A stretch of 64,000 nucleotides of DNA from Pseudonocardia hierapolitana. GTDB lineage: Bacteria > Actinomycetota > Actinomycetes > Mycobacteriales > Pseudonocardiaceae. The notes beneath the pieces were generated by a model. That model did no database searches, was not told the origin of the DNA, and worked only from the letters and a program-made list of their open reading frames with translations. Numbering within the stretch: the stretch's first letter is position 1; each line of letters opens with the position of its first letter. Both the position numbers and the translations under genes were made by a program. The stretch lies in assembly GCF_007994075.1 (NCBI RefSeq), contig NZ_VIWU01000001.1:7998001-8062000 (forward strand). Reading direction: 5' to 3'. Of this stretch, positions 1 to 8,641 are shown piece by piece.

Positions 1-379
1 CGACGATCCCCTTGCCGCCGCGACCGGCGAAGTAGGTGAGCATCATCTCGCCGAAGATCCCGCTGGTCATGTCCCCCCGGGCGTCGACGACCACGATGTC
101 GCCCGGCTGCGTGTGGTACAGGACGTGCCGGTGCAGCTGGCGCTCGGGCTGGCTGTACTCGTCGACCGGGTAGAGGTCCTCCCGCTTCGGCAGGCACTGC
201 AGGGTCAACGCCGGGCCGGCCACGCTCACCCCGGGCGTCCGGCTGACCGGGCCGGCGATGTGGGCGCTGCGGATGCCGAACTGCTTGAACAGCTCGCTGC
301 TGGCCGTCGCACTCCCGATGCGCTCCAGCCCGGCCACGAGCTCGGGGTCGGGTCGGACGATGTCGGGTGTCTCCACCAT
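1..379 (-). CDS. RraA-like / HMG aldolase family protein (3' end cut by window edge)
   Basis: Only the first 126 codons are inside the window. The conceptual protein starts MVETPDIVRPDPELVAGLER and contains GDIVVVDARGD followed by FGEMMLTYFAGRGGKGIV. This is the glycine-rich core of the RraA / 4-hydroxy-4-methyl-2-oxoglutarate aldolase fold, once misannotated as menaquinone methyltransferase. Family members are either oxaloacetate/HMG aldolases or RNase E inhibitors. Stand-alone actinobacterial copies next to catabolic genes are usually thought to be aldolases, so the enzymatic role is an inference. The ATG is supported by a purine-rich GAGAGGA upstream. A 17-bp palindrome lies about 155 bases upstream. 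The active-site C-terminal half is not visible. Confidence 0.75.
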   Translation of the reverse strand, partial: MVETPDIVRPDPELVAGLERIGSATASSELFKQFGIRSAHIAGPVSRTPGVSVAGPALTLQCLPKREDLYPVDEYSQPERQLHRHVLYHTQPGDIVVVDARGDMTSGIFGEMMLTYFAGRGGKGIV

Positions 380-533
380 GTGGTCCTCTCACTCCTGCGC
401 CGCGGCGCGTCCACCGCCGGTCCGGCGGTCCCCGGTCGCCGTCACGGCGGCGGACGCCTCCTGGACGATCTCGGGTCCGTCCGACCTTCGCCCGAGCCCG
501 TCCCGCCCGTCAACGCAGCCGCGCCACGCGCAT

Positions 534-550
534 CATTCGAGTACCGAATG
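534..550. promoter_or_regulatory. 17-bp palindrome upstream of the RraA-like gene
   Basis: CATTCG-AGTAC-CGAATG has perfect 6-bp arms. It sits between the cupin stop (592) and the RraA-like start (379), in the only sizeable non-coding stretch here. TTCGN5CGAA-like sites are typical of dimeric repressors such as IclR or GntR types. No such regulator gene is adjacent inside the window, so the binding protein is unknown. Confidence 0.35.
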
Positions 551-591
551 CCGGTATCCGCCCGCCGGGTTCCCGGCCGTCGGGGCGCCCG

Positions 592-1068
592 TCACCCGCG
601 GGCCGGGTGGGCGGGATCGACCCACGGCACGTGCTCGGGCTCGGGCACGCCCTCGATGTCGAGGTTCACCACGATCGGCTCCTGGCCGCTGCGGGTGAGC
701 ATGCATTCGAGGGGCTCGTCGTCGAGCGCGTTGATCTCCTGGTGCGGCACGAACGGCGGCACGAAGATGAACCCGCCCGGCCCGGCCTCGGCCGTGAACT
801 CCAGCCGCTCGCCCCACCGCATCCGCGCCCGCCCGCGCACGACGTAGATCACGCTCTCCAGCTCGCCGTGGTGGTGTGCCCCGGTGCGAGCGCCCGGGTG
901 GATCGTGACGGTGCCCGCCCACAGCTTCTGCGCCCCGGTCCGCGCCGCGGTGATCGCGGCGGCCCGGTGCATCCCCGGCGTCTGCGGGGTGTTCGTGTCG
1001 AGGGCGTCGCCGGGGACGACCCGGACTCCCTCGGCGCGCCAGTCCTGGCCGGGCGGAGGCGTGGTCAT
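592..1068 (-). CDS. single-domain cupin protein
   Basis: A 158-residue protein starting MTTPPPGQDW. Cupin motif 1 is clear: HHH at residues 65-67 followed by GELE and a conserved glycine (V-R-G) near residue 79, giving a probable metal-binding beta-barrel. FVPPFVPHQ supplies the motif-2 histidine (a PxxPH-type turn). The start was chosen at the internal ATG because the longer reading frame upstream has no family resemblance. Stand-alone cupins of this size act in small-molecule metabolism (isomerases, decarboxylases, dioxygenases) or as sensors, and the substrate cannot be read from sequence. It is transcribed in the same direction as the GNAT gene upstream of it, with a 17-base gap, so it may be co-transcribed. 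Confidence 0.75.
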   Translation of the reverse strand: MTTPPPGQDWRAEGVRVVPGDALDTNTPQTPGMHRAAAITAARTGAQKLWAGTVTIHPGARTGAHHHGELESVIYVVRGRARMRWGERLEFTAEAGPGGFIFVPPFVPHQEINALDDEPLECMLTRSGQEPIVVNLDIEGVPEPEHVPWVDPAHPARG

Positions 1069-1085
1069 GACTCCGAGACTAGGCG

Positions 1086-1649
1086 TCAACGGGCCATGTC
1101 GACGAGGTCGGCGAAGACGTCCTCCGTGGTGACCGTCCAGTCGTCGACCCCGGCGCCGAGCAGGGCGACCAGTACGACTGCGCCGTCGTCCCACCGCGTG
1201 AGGCAGATCGGGAAGACGGACCGGAACAGCGCGATCGCCGCTCTGTTCTCGTGCAGCACGCGGGCGCTCAGCCGCCGGACCCCGACGGCCCGCGCCCGCT
1301 CGGCCACGGCGGTGACGAGCAGCCGCCCCACTCCGCGGCGGTGCCAGGCGTCCACCGTGGCGACGGCGACCTCCGCGTCGCCGGAGGCGCGACGATCCCG
1401 GGACATCCGGGCGATCCCCACCGGCGTGCCGTCGTCGGCCTCCGCGACCAGCGCGATCCGGTCACGGCCGTCGACGTCCAACAAGGCGCGACGCGTGTCC
1501 GCGCTCAACGCCGGGAGCGGGACGTGGAACCGCAGGTAGCGGCTGTGCGGCGAGAGGCCCGCCATGAGCGCGTCGAGCAGGTCACCCTCGTCGCGGCGCA
1601 GGTCGCGCACGACGACCCGCCCGCCCACCGTCGCCTGGTACCGAGCCAT
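1086..1649 (-). CDS. GNAT-family N-acetyltransferase
   Basis: A 187-residue protein starting MARYQATVGG behind a near-ideal ribosome site (CAGGAGGACACG then ATG). GNAT motif A is visible as VDAWHRRGVGRLLVTAVAERA, where R-R-G-V-G-R is the Q/RxxGxG/A acetyl-CoA pyrophosphate loop. It is followed by a motif-B-like segment RLSARVLHENRAAIALFRS. It should transfer an acyl group from acyl-CoA to an unknown amine. It lies directly downstream of egtD on the same strand, where many actinobacteria carry egtE, but it shows no PLP-enzyme features and cannot replace EgtE. A role in ergothioneine metabolism is only suggested by position. Confidence 0.85.
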   Translation of the reverse strand: MARYQATVGGRVVVRDLRRDEGDLLDALMAGLSPHSRYLRFHVPLPALSADTRRALLDVDGRDRIALVAEADDGTPVGIARMSRDRRASGDAEVAVATVDAWHRRGVGRLLVTAVAERARAVGVRRLSARVLHENRAAIALFRSVFPICLTRWDDGAVVLVALLGAGVDDWTVTTEDVFADLVDMAR

Positions 1650-1745
1650 CGTGTCCTCCTGCTGCCTGCTGCCGCGATTCAGCAGACAGTGGGACACGGG
1701 GCATCGGCAGAGCTTCAGCGCTCGTGAAATGGCCTGGTCGCGACG

Positions 1746-2714
1746 TCACACGGCGGTGGCCAGGGTGAGCGCCATCCGCTCGTCCCGGTCGGTCCAGCTG
1801 CCGACGACGGTGAAGCCGGCCTTCCCCAGCATCGCGCGCACCCCCTCCCGCCGGAACTTGGCCGACACCTCCGTGCACATCTCCTCCCCCGCCGCGAACT
1901 CGACGGTGAGGTCCAGCTCCGCCAGGGTGACGGTCATCGCCCGCCGCGCCACCAGCCGCATCTCGATCCACTCGTTGCCGGCGTCCCACAGCGCCCTGTG
2001 GTCGAACGCGTCGACGTCGAAGTCGGCGGAGAGCTCCCGGTTGAGCACGTGCAGCACGTTGCGGTTGAACTCCGCGGTGACCCCGGCGGCGTCGTCGTAG
2101 GCCGGCACGAGCACGGCCGGATCGGCGACGAGCCCGGTGCCGAGGAGGAACTGCTCCCCCGGCCGCAGCGCCGCCCGCAGCGCCCGCAGGAACTCCGCCC
2201 GCTCCGGGGGCAGCAGGTTGCCGATCGTGCCGCCGAGGAACGCGACCATGCGGTACCCGTCGGCGGGCAACCGGTCCAGATGGGTGGTGAAGTCACCGAC
2301 CACGCCGTGCAGCTCGAGGTCGGGGTAGTCGGCCGCCAGCGCCGACATCGCCTCCTGCAGCGCGGCCTCGCTCACGTCCTGCGGCACGTAGCGGCGCAGC
2401 GACTCCGCCCGGCGGAACGCGTCGAGCAGCAGGCGGGTCTTCGCCGACGACCCCGACCCGAGCTCGACGATGGTGTCGGCACCCGACGTGATCGCGATGG
2501 CGTCGGCGGTGCGCTCCAGCAGGGCGCGCTCCGTGCGGGTGGGGAAGTACTCGGGCAGCTCGGTGATCTGCTCGAACAGGGCGCTGCCGCGCGCGTCGTA
2601 GAACCACTTGGGCGGCAGGCGTTTCGGATCTGCGGTGAGGCCCGCCCGCGCGTCGGCGCGCAGGGCGGCGTCGGCGTCGGCGCCGGTGAGGTGGACGTCG
2701 AGCAGGGCGGTCAT
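1746..2714 (-). CDS. egtD: EgtD, L-histidine N-alpha-trimethyltransferase
   Basis: EgtD uses SAM to trimethylate histidine to hercynine, the first committed ergothioneine step. The protein is 322 residues (mycobacterial EgtD about 321). The SAM loop VELGSGSSAKTR is at 83-94. Residues matching the histidine-binding set known from the mycobacterial enzyme are all present at the same numbers: Tyr56, Asn166 (in GGTIGN), Tyr206, Glu282 and Ser284 (in TEVSAKF). The ATG overlaps the egtC stop by ATGA, so translation is probably coupled. It is the last egt gene of the operon. Nothing suggests loss of function. Confidence 0.97.
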   Translation of the reverse strand: MTALLDVHLTGADADAALRADARAGLTADPKRLPPKWFYDARGSALFEQITELPEYFPTRTERALLERTADAIAITSGADTIVELGSGSSAKTRLLLDAFRRAESLRRYVPQDVSEAALQEAMSALAADYPDLELHGVVGDFTTHLDRLPADGYRMVAFLGGTIGNLLPPERAEFLRALRAALRPGEQFLLGTGLVADPAVLVPAYDDAAGVTAEFNRNVLHVLNRELSADFDVDAFDHRALWDAGNEWIEMRLVARRAMTVTLAELDLTVEFAAGEEMCTEVSAKFRREGVRAMLGKAGFTVVGSWTDRDERMALTLATAV

Positions 2715-3499
2715 CGCACTCCCTGGGTGGTGGGCGCTGCAGCGGGCGCCGGCGTGGCCACCAGCGGGATGCAGCGGTGGAAGCCGGGCACGGCGGTGAC
2801 GAGGTGCCGGTCGGGCACCGGGCGCCAGCCCGGGTCGTCGTCGAAGGGCTCGGACGCGACCAGCGCGCTCCAGTCGTCGGTGCGAACGGAGAGCGCGTGG
2901 TACCAGGCCGTGGCCCAGATGCCGGTGCCGTCGGTGAGCAGCAGGTTCAGCCGGGACTCCGGCGCCACGGCCGCCACGTCGGTGACGACGCCCGCCAGCG
3001 CCTCACCGGGGTCGGCACCGGCCCGCAGCCGGTGGCGCACCAGCGCCCAGAGCAGTGCGGCGTCGGTGGGCGCGTCGAGGGTGAGCAGGTCGGTGACGGG
3101 GAGCGCCGCGGCGAGCGCCGCCACGGAGTGCGGCCACCCGCGGATCACGCCGTTGTGGCTGAACAGCCACCGGCCTTCCACGAACGGCGCCGCGGCGGTC
3201 TCGATGAACGGCATGCCGACCGTGGCCGACCGCGCCGCGGCGAGCACCCCGCCGGAGCGGGTGGCCGCCGCGACCGCGGCGAACGACGCGTCGGACCACA
3301 TCGGGTGCGCGCTGCGGTAGCGCGCGGCCGGCCCGCCCGGCTCCGGGTACCAGCCCGCGCCGAAGCCGTCGGCGTTGATGGTGCCCCCGCCGCGCATGTC
3401 GGCGGGCGCGAAGCTCTGGCGCAGCAGCGAGTGGGCGGGCTCCAGGACGAGCGAGGCCAGCGTGACCGGCGGGCCGACGTAGGCGAGGTGTCGGCACAC
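2711..3499 (-). CDS. egtC: EgtC, gamma-glutamyl-hercynylcysteine sulfoxide amidohydrolase
   Basis: A class II glutamine amidotransferase-type (Ntn) hydrolase that removes glutamate from gamma-glutamyl-hercynylcysteine sulfoxide. The protein is 262 residues and begins MCRHLAYVG, so Cys2 is the expected N-terminal nucleophile after Met removal. NADGFGAGW (about 43-51) and LFSHNGVI are the conserved glutaminase-loop elements. The start codon is GTG and shares one base with the egtB stop (TAGTG), and its own stop overlaps the egtD start. The tail after about residue 245 is Ala/Pro-rich and probably disordered. Confidence 0.96.
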   Translation of the reverse strand: MCRHLAYVGPPVTLASLVLEPAHSLLRQSFAPADMRGGGTINADGFGAGWYPEPGGPAARYRSAHPMWSDASFAAVAAATRSGGVLAAARSATVGMPFIETAAAPFVEGRWLFSHNGVIRGWPHSVAALAAALPVTDLLTLDAPTDAALLWALVRHRLRAGADPGEALAGVVTDVAAVAPESRLNLLLTDGTGIWATAWYHALSVRTDDWSALVASEPFDDDPGWRPVPDRHLVTAVPGFHRCIPLVATPAPAAAPTTQGVR

Positions 3500-4851
3500 T
3501 AGGCGGGCCCGTCCTCGGGACGGGCGTCGCGTGCGCAGCGGAAGCCGGAGAAGATCTGCCGGCGGATCGGATGGTCCCAGTTGCGGAACGTGCCGCGGAT
3601 CGCCGCGGGCGCGGTGCCGAAGGAGCCCCCGCGCAGCACCCGGTAGTCACCCCCGAAGAACACCTGCGAGTACTCCGGGTACGGGAAGACCTCGAAGCCG
3701 GGGTACGGGTGCCAGCCGGAGCTCGTCCACTCCCAGACGTCGCCGATCAGCTGCTGCACACCCAGCGGTGAGGCCCCGAGCGGGTGGGCGCCTGCCGCGG
3801 CGGGCTGCAGGTGGCGCTGGCCGAGGTTGGCGTGGGCGGGCGTCGGGTCCTCGTCGCCCCACGGGTAGCGCCGCGAGCGCCCGGTGGCCGGGTCGTACCG
3901 CGCGGCCTTCTCCCACTCCGCCTCGGTGGGCAGCCGCTTGCCGGCCCACCGCGCGTACGCCCGCGCCTCGTGGAAGCAGACGTGCACCACCGGCTCGTCG
4001 GCGGGCACCGGCTCCAGCACGCCGAACCGACGGCGGTACCACGTGCCCGAGCCGTCGCGCTGCCAGAACTGCGGTGCGACCAGCCCCGCCGACACCCGAT
4101 GGGCCCAGCCCTCCTCGGTCCACCACCGCGGGTCGTCGTAGCCACCCGCCTCGACGAACGCCGTGTACTCGGCGTTGGTGACCGCGGCGGTGTCGATCAC
4201 GAAGGCCGGCACGTCGACGACGTGGGCAGGGCGCTCGTTGTCGAGGGCCCACGGCTCGGTGGACGTGCCCATCGTGAACGGACCGCCCGGCACCAGCACC
4301 TCACGCGCCGCGGGCTGCCGGCCCGGCGGTGGCGGTGGCGCGTGCAGGACGGGCGCCCCGGCGCGCAGCTGGTGGGTGGCGAGCATGGTCTCGTCGTGCT
4401 GCTGCTCGTGCTGCACGATCATGCCGAACGCGAACCCGTGCTCGACGAGCCTGCGCCCGGTGAGCCGGGTGTGCTCCAGTGCGTCCAGGGCCTTCTCCCG
4501 CACCTCCGCGACGTACGTGCGGGTCTCGGCGGGTGTGAGCAGCGGCAGCTCGACGCGGCTGGCGCGGCTGTGCTGGAACGCGTCGTATAGCCCGTCGATC
4601 TCCGGGCGCAGCGGTTCGCGGCCGCCGACGTCGCGCACCAGCCACAGCTCCTCCTGGCTGCCGATGTGGGCGAGGTCCCAGACCAGCGGGGACATGAGCG
4701 GCGAGTGCTGGGCGACCAGGTCGGCCTCGTCGACGGCCTCGGTGAGGGCGGTGCTGCGCGCGCGGCTCTCGGCGAGCAGGCCGGCGACGCGGGTGCGCAG
4801 CTGCTCGGGCGTGAGTGCGGTGTCGGGAGTGGTCTCAGGGGTGGTGGTCAT
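3499..4851 (-). CDS. egtB: EgtB, hercynine oxygenase (sulfoxide synthase)
   Basis: A non-haem iron enzyme that joins hercynine and gamma-glutamylcysteine with O2 to form the sulfoxide. The protein is 450 residues. The N-terminal DinB-like domain carries the iron triad His62 ([10 protein letters not shown]) and His148/His152 (HEQQHDE). The C-terminal formylglycine-generating-type domain has [33 protein letters not shown] and the closing GFRCARD. The start [10 protein letters not shown] was chosen because its ATG overlaps the egtA stop by four bases. A longer frame running back inside egtA is a spurious extension. The alanine/proline-rich stretch near 185-195 is a domain linker. Confidence 0.96.
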   Translation of the reverse strand: MTTTPETTPDTALTPEQLRTRVAGLLAESRARSTALTEAVDEADLVAQHSPLMSPLVWDLAHIGSQEELWLVRDVGGREPLRPEIDGLYDAFQHSRASRVELPLLTPAETRTYVAEVREKALDALEHTRLTGRRLVEHGFAFGMIVQHEQQHDETMLATHQLRAGAPVLHAPPPPPGRQPAAREVLVPGGPFTMGTSTEPWALDNERPAHVVDVPAFVIDTAAVTNAEYTAFVEAGGYDDPRWWTEEGWAHRVSAGLVAPQFWQRDGSGTWYRRRFGVLEPVPADEPVVHVCFHEARAYARWAGKRLPTEAEWEKAARYDPATGRSRRYPWGDEDPTPAHANLGQRHLQPAAAGAHPLGASPLGVQQLIGDVWEWTSSGWHPYPGFEVFPYPEYSQVFFGGDYRVLRGGSFGTAPAAIRGTFRNWDHPIRRQIFSGFRCARDARPEDGPA

Positions 4852-6158
4852 GGGAGCGTTTCCTCCGGGACGTCCGGGTCGTCGGCGGGACATCGCCCGC
4901 GAAGTACCTGCTGCTCGTGCATGGCGGTGACGTCGTCGACGACCCACTGCGGGGCGCCGACGGCGGGCAGCCGACCGATCGCGAGCTCGAAGACCTCCGC
5001 GGCGGCGCGGGCGAGCACGCGGTCGGACAGGCCGTGGCGGGCGCCGGAGGTCCAGCGCCCGGCCGCGGGGGCGCATGCCGCGCGCGCCCGGTCGATCGTG
5101 TCGGCGTGGGACAGCAGCGCCACCAGGACCGCGACCGGCAACGCCCAGCGCCGCCCCGGCTGGGCGTCGATGTAGCGCACCTCGAGGTGGCCGTGCGGGC
5201 GGACCGGCGGGAAGAGCGTGGTGACGTGGTAGTCGAGATCGGCCGTGGTGGGCGGCTCCGGCAGGGCTCCGCGCACCCAGTCGGCGAACGTGACCCCGCG
5301 CGGCACCACCCACGGGCCGGGTCTGCGCACCGCCAGCACCGGCGTGTCGAGCACCCGGCGAGCCCATGCCTCCGTGGGGTCGGCGCCGGTGACGTCGGCC
5401 GCGGGCGGCGGTGCGGTGCGGGCCGGGTCGGCGCTCTGCCAGCACGCCCAGCGCGAGGACTTCCAGCCGGTGCGCCTGCCGTGCAGCGTGGGCGAGTTGG
5501 CGAACGCGGCGAGCAGCACCGGGCCCAGGGCGTGCAGCACGGCCCAGCGGGCGCCGACGTCGCCGGCCTCGCCTGCGTCGAGGCACACCTGCACGGCGGC
5601 GGTGGAGCACATCGCGCTGCGACCGAACGGCCCGCGGCGGTCGAAGGACTCCTCCATCGCCTGGTAGCGCGGCAACTGCAGGATGCGCCGGGGCGGGCGG
5701 ACGCCGTCGGTGGCGCGAGGACCGGGGTGGAGCCCGGCTGCGGCGAGCCGCTCGTGCAGGGTGGCCGTGTCGGCGCTGACGGTCTGCAGGAGGGTGGCGA
5801 GGTCGGGGCTCGGTGGGCTGGCCAGTTCGATCTGGCCGCCGGGTTCGACCGTGACGGTGGAACCGGAGGGAAGCGGTTCTGCGGGGGACGATTGGGACAG
5901 GCTGGACGGGGCGTGCGGGCCGAGTGCCGCGGCGAGCGCCGCGGAGTCGGGTGCCCACCGCGGCTCGGGCGGCCGGTGCACCAGCCACTCGAGCTCGACG
6001 CCGAACAGCCGCGGTGGACCGTGCTTGAAGCACACCGACCCGACGTGGGTTTCCGCGTCGGCGCAGTCGCGCAGCACCGACGGCCCCGGGTCCGGGGCAT
6101 TCGCCTGTGGCCCCGAGCCCTGGTGGGGGATCGCGACCATCGCCGCCTTCTCGGACAT
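4848..6158 (-). CDS. egtA: EgtA, glutamate-cysteine ligase
   Basis: An ATP-dependent ligase making gamma-glutamylcysteine for ergothioneine synthesis. It belongs to the actinobacterial GCS2-like family. [10 protein letters not shown] near the N-terminus (the ExEW-type ATP/metal site), [10 protein letters not shown], and a C-terminal [19 protein letters not shown] are all present. The start was set at [10 protein letters not shown] (436 residues) because TAGCGT lies exactly seven bases before this ATG, the arrangement of a leaderless promoter. An in-frame ATG ten codons upstream would lie within that promoter. It is the first gene of egtABCD, with every junction overlapping, so a single transcript is expected. 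Confidence 0.93.
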   Translation of the reverse strand: MSEKAAMVAIPHQGSGPQANAPDPGPSVLRDCADAETHVGSVCFKHGPPRLFGVELEWLVHRPPEPRWAPDSAALAAALGPHAPSSLSQSSPAEPLPSGSTVTVEPGGQIELASPPSPDLATLLQTVSADTATLHERLAAAGLHPGPRATDGVRPPRRILQLPRYQAMEESFDRRGPFGRSAMCSTAAVQVCLDAGEAGDVGARWAVLHALGPVLLAAFANSPTLHGRRTGWKSSRWACWQSADPARTAPPPAADVTGADPTEAWARRVLDTPVLAVRRPGPWVVPRGVTFADWVRGALPEPPTTADLDYHVTTLFPPVRPHGHLEVRYIDAQPGRRWALPVAVLVALLSHADTIDRARAACAPAAGRWTSGARHGLSDRVLARAAAEVFELAIGRLPAVGAPQWVVDDVTAMHEQQVLRGRCPADDPDVPEETLP

Positions 6159-6165
6159 GGACGCG

Positions 6166-6171
6166 ACGCTA
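6166..6171 (-). promoter_or_regulatory. candidate leaderless -10 box for egtA
   Basis: On the minus strand TAGCGT is followed by seven bases and then the egtA ATG. A -10 box this close to the start places transcription initiation at or within one or two bases of the start codon, as is common in actinobacteria. No convincing -35 was found. The inference rests on spacing and on the same arrangement at three other genes in this window. Confidence 0.45.
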
Positions 6172-6222
6172 CCCCCGAGCCCTGACATTTTCGGGTGACG
6201 AGAATCTGACGGCTTTGCAATC

Positions 6223-6252
6223 CGTACGTACGTCTGGGGATGCCGGTATCGT
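6223..6252 (+). promoter_or_regulatory. acnR promoter: palindrome CGTACGTACG plus leaderless -10 TATCGT
   Basis: A perfect 10-bp palindrome (6223-6232) covers the position expected for a -35 element. TATCGT (6247-6252) ends seven bases before the GTG start of the TetR gene. A GTAC core is also found in the known AcnR operator of corynebacteria (CAGNAC...GTACTG type), which makes autoregulation plausible. The palindrome also lies close upstream of divergent egtA. Confidence 0.4.
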
Positions 6253-6259
6253 CGTCCGG

Positions 6260-6829
6260 GTGCCCAGGGTCAGCACCGACCAGCTCGCAGCGCGGCGGCA
6301 GGAGATCCTCGACGGCGCCCGCAGCTGCTTCGCCCGCCACGGATACGAGGGCGCCACCGTCCGGCGGCTGGAGCAGGCCACGGGCCTGTCCCGGGGAGCC
6401 ATCTTCCACCACTTCCGCGACAAGGAAGCCCTGTTCTTCGCACTCGCCGAGCAGGACGCCGAGCGGATGGCCGACGTGGTGGCCGCGCAGGGCCTGGTCC
6501 AGGTGATGCGCGAGCTGCTCTCGTCGCCGCAGCCGCTCGACGCCGGCTGGACCGGCTCCTTCCTCGAGGTCGCCCGGCGCGGCCGCACCGACCCCGGCTT
6601 CCGCGCCCGCTGGCGCGCCCACGCCGAGGCGCTCACCGCCGCCACCGAGCAGCGGCTCGCCCGCCAGGCCGCGGCGGGCACCCTGCGCGACGACGTCCCG
6701 GTGCCCGTGCTGGCGCGCTACCTGGAACTGGTCCTCGAGGGCCTGGTGTCCCAGCTCGCGATGGGCCTGCCCGCCGACCACCTCGAGCGCGTGCTCGACG
6801 TGGTGGAGGGCTCGGTCCGCAGGCGGTGA
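6260..6829 (+). CDS. acnR: TetR-family regulator, AcnR type
   Basis: A 189-residue TetR protein. The DNA-binding segment RQEILDGARSCFARHGYEGATVRRLEQATGLSRGAIFHHFRDKEALF matches the corynebacterial/mycobacterial aconitase repressor AcnR almost residue for residue, and the similarity continues through DAERMADVV and the C-terminal DVVEGSVRR. AcnR represses aconitase and senses citrate/Mg and iron status in Corynebacterium. The GTG start was chosen because a -10-like TATCGT lies seven bases upstream and homologs begin just before the HTH. Unusually, no acn gene is next to it here. Its neighbours are divergent egtA and convergent prfC. Confidence 0.8.
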   Translation: MPRVSTDQLAARRQEILDGARSCFARHGYEGATVRRLEQATGLSRGAIFHHFRDKEALFFALAEQDAERMADVVAAQGLVQVMRELLSSPQPLDAGWTGSFLEVARRGRTDPGFRARWRAHAEALTAATEQRLARQAAAGTLRDDVPVPVLARYLELVLEGLVSQLAMGLPADHLERVLDVVEGSVRRR

Positions 6830-6881
6830 CCGGGGGCGGGGTGTCCGGCCCGCCGCATCGGGGTGAGCCGCCGCCCGACCG

Positions 6882-8486
6882 TCAGCGGACGATGCCCGCA
6901 GGCAGCGGCTCGAGCACCAGGTCGTCGAACTTGCGGCGGACGGTCTCCATCCGCCACTTGTTGCTGAACACCGCGAGCAGGGCGCCGTCGGCCCGGCGGG
7001 TGAGGACCTCCACCTCGCTCTGGCCGGCCAGCATCGCCGCGCCGGCCTCGTCGGTGCGGCGGGTGACCGTGTAGCCGAGGTGCTCGAGGGTGACGGGCGC
7101 GCGGAACTCCGATTCCAGCCGGGAGGTCACCACCTCGAACTGCAGCGGCCCGACCGCCGCGAGCACCGGGGCCTGCTCACCGCGCAGGTCGGAGACCAGC
7201 ACCTGGATGACGCCCTCGCTGTCGAGCTGCTCGATGCCGCGGCGGAACTGCTTGAACGCGCCCGAGTCGCTGCCGCGGACCACGGCGAAGTGCTCGGGCG
7301 CGAAGCTCGGGATGGCCGGGAAGTGCACCGGGTCGGCGGTGTAGAGGGTGTCGCCCGGCCGCAGCGCGCCCGCGTTGACGAGGCCGACGATGTCGCCGGG
7401 GAACGCCTCCTCCACGGTGGTGCGCTGCTGGCCGAACACCGCCTGCGCGTACTTGGTGGCGAAGGGCCGGCCGGTGGCGGCGTGCGTGAGCACCATGCCG
7501 CGCTCGAACCGGCCCGAGCAGATCCGCACGAACGCCATCCGGTCGCGGTGGGCGCGGTCCATGCCCGCCTGCACCTTGAACACCAGGCCGGAGGTCGGGG
7601 CCTCCAGGGGGCGCGGGTTGCCGTCGGCGTCCTCGCGCGGCTCGGGGGCGGGCGCGAGGTCGACCAGCGCGTCGAGCAGGCGGGCGACGCCGACGCCGGT
7701 GAGCGCGGCGCCGAAGAGGACGGGTGTGGCGATGCCCGCGAGGAAGTCCTTCTCCTCGAACCCGGCGCCGATCTCGGCGAGCAGCGCGATCTCGTCCTGC
7801 GCCGCCGACCAGAACTCCGGCTCCGCCGCGGCGATCTCCCCCTCGGGCACCGCCTCGGCCTCGGCCCGGGTGGCCCCGCCCGCGGTGCGGGAGAACCGGG
7901 TGAACTCCCCCGTCGCGACCTCGACCAGCCCGCGCAGCTCGCCCGCGATCCCGACCGGCCAGGTGAGCGGCATCGGGCGCAGCCCGATCGTCTGCTCCAC
8001 CTCGTCGAGCAGCTCGAGGGCCTCCCGGCCGGGCCGGTCCCACTTGTTGACGAACGTGAGCACCGGGATCCCGCGGGAGCGGCACACGTCGAAGAGCTTC
8101 AGCGTCTGCGGCTCGAGGCCCTTCGCGGCGTCGAGCAGCATCACCGCGGCGTCGACGGCGGCGAGCACGCGGTAGGTGTCCTCGGAGAAGTCACCGTGGC
8201 CGGGGGTGTCGAGCAGGTTGATCACGCAGTCGCGGTAGGCGAACTGCAGTACCGCGGAGGTGATGGAGATGCCGCGCTTGCGCTCCATCTCCATCCAGTC
8301 CGACGTGACGCCGCGCCGGCCGGCCTTGCCGTGGACCGCACCTGCCGTGTCGATCACCTCGGCGTACAGCGCGAGCGCCTCGGTGAGGGTGGACTTACCG
8401 GCGTCCGGGTGGCTGATCACGGCGAACGTGCGGCGCCTGCGCGCCTCGGCCGGCACCCGGGCCGGCTCCGCTAGAACCTCTGACAT
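6882..8486 (-). CDS. prfC: peptide chain release factor 3 (RF3)
   Basis: A 534-residue translational GTPase that recycles RF1/RF2 from the ribosome. The G1 loop SHPDAGKST is at 25-33, followed by a switch-I-like region with RGISITSAV, G3 DTPGHGDF near 94-101 and G4 NKWDR near 147-151. The C-terminal half, with FKVQAGMDRAHRDRMAFVRICSGRFERGM and GPLQFEV, is typical of RF3 rather than EF-G. Length fits the family (about 525-535). A GGAGG site precedes the ATG. A -10-like TAGGCT on the minus strand at 8496-8501 is only nine bases from the start. Many actinobacteria lack prfC, so its presence is a useful lineage marker. Confidence 0.96.
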   Translation of the reverse strand: MSEVLAEPARVPAEARRRRTFAVISHPDAGKSTLTEALALYAEVIDTAGAVHGKAGRRGVTSDWMEMERKRGISITSAVLQFAYRDCVINLLDTPGHGDFSEDTYRVLAAVDAAVMLLDAAKGLEPQTLKLFDVCRSRGIPVLTFVNKWDRPGREALELLDEVEQTIGLRPMPLTWPVGIAGELRGLVEVATGEFTRFSRTAGGATRAEAEAVPEGEIAAAEPEFWSAAQDEIALLAEIGAGFEEKDFLAGIATPVLFGAALTGVGVARLLDALVDLAPAPEPREDADGNPRPLEAPTSGLVFKVQAGMDRAHRDRMAFVRICSGRFERGMVLTHAATGRPFATKYAQAVFGQQRTTVEEAFPGDIVGLVNAGALRPGDTLYTADPVHFPAIPSFAPEHFAVVRGSDSGAFKQFRRGIEQLDSEGVIQVLVSDLRGEQAPVLAAVGPLQFEVVTSRLESEFRAPVTLEHLGYTVTRRTDEAGAAMLAGQSEVEVLTRRADGALLAVFSNKWRMETVRRKFDDLVLEPLPAGIVR

Positions 8487-8641
8487 CAGGCCTCCAGCCT
8501 AATGTCCCTCGCCCGCGAGGCGGCTCCCGGCGTACCCGGCACCCGCGAACACCACCGGCGCACCGACCAGCGGGTTCCGGTGAACCGTCCGTGCGTGGGT
8601 TCGCCGCCGACACGGTCCGCCGGCCCGCCCGACCGCGCGCG

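Noticed and set aside
4851..6033. N-terminal extension making EgtB 844 residues
   Set aside because: The extension is antisense-like Arg/Pro sequence lying within egtA in another frame. The ATGA overlap with egtA gives the correct 450-residue protein.
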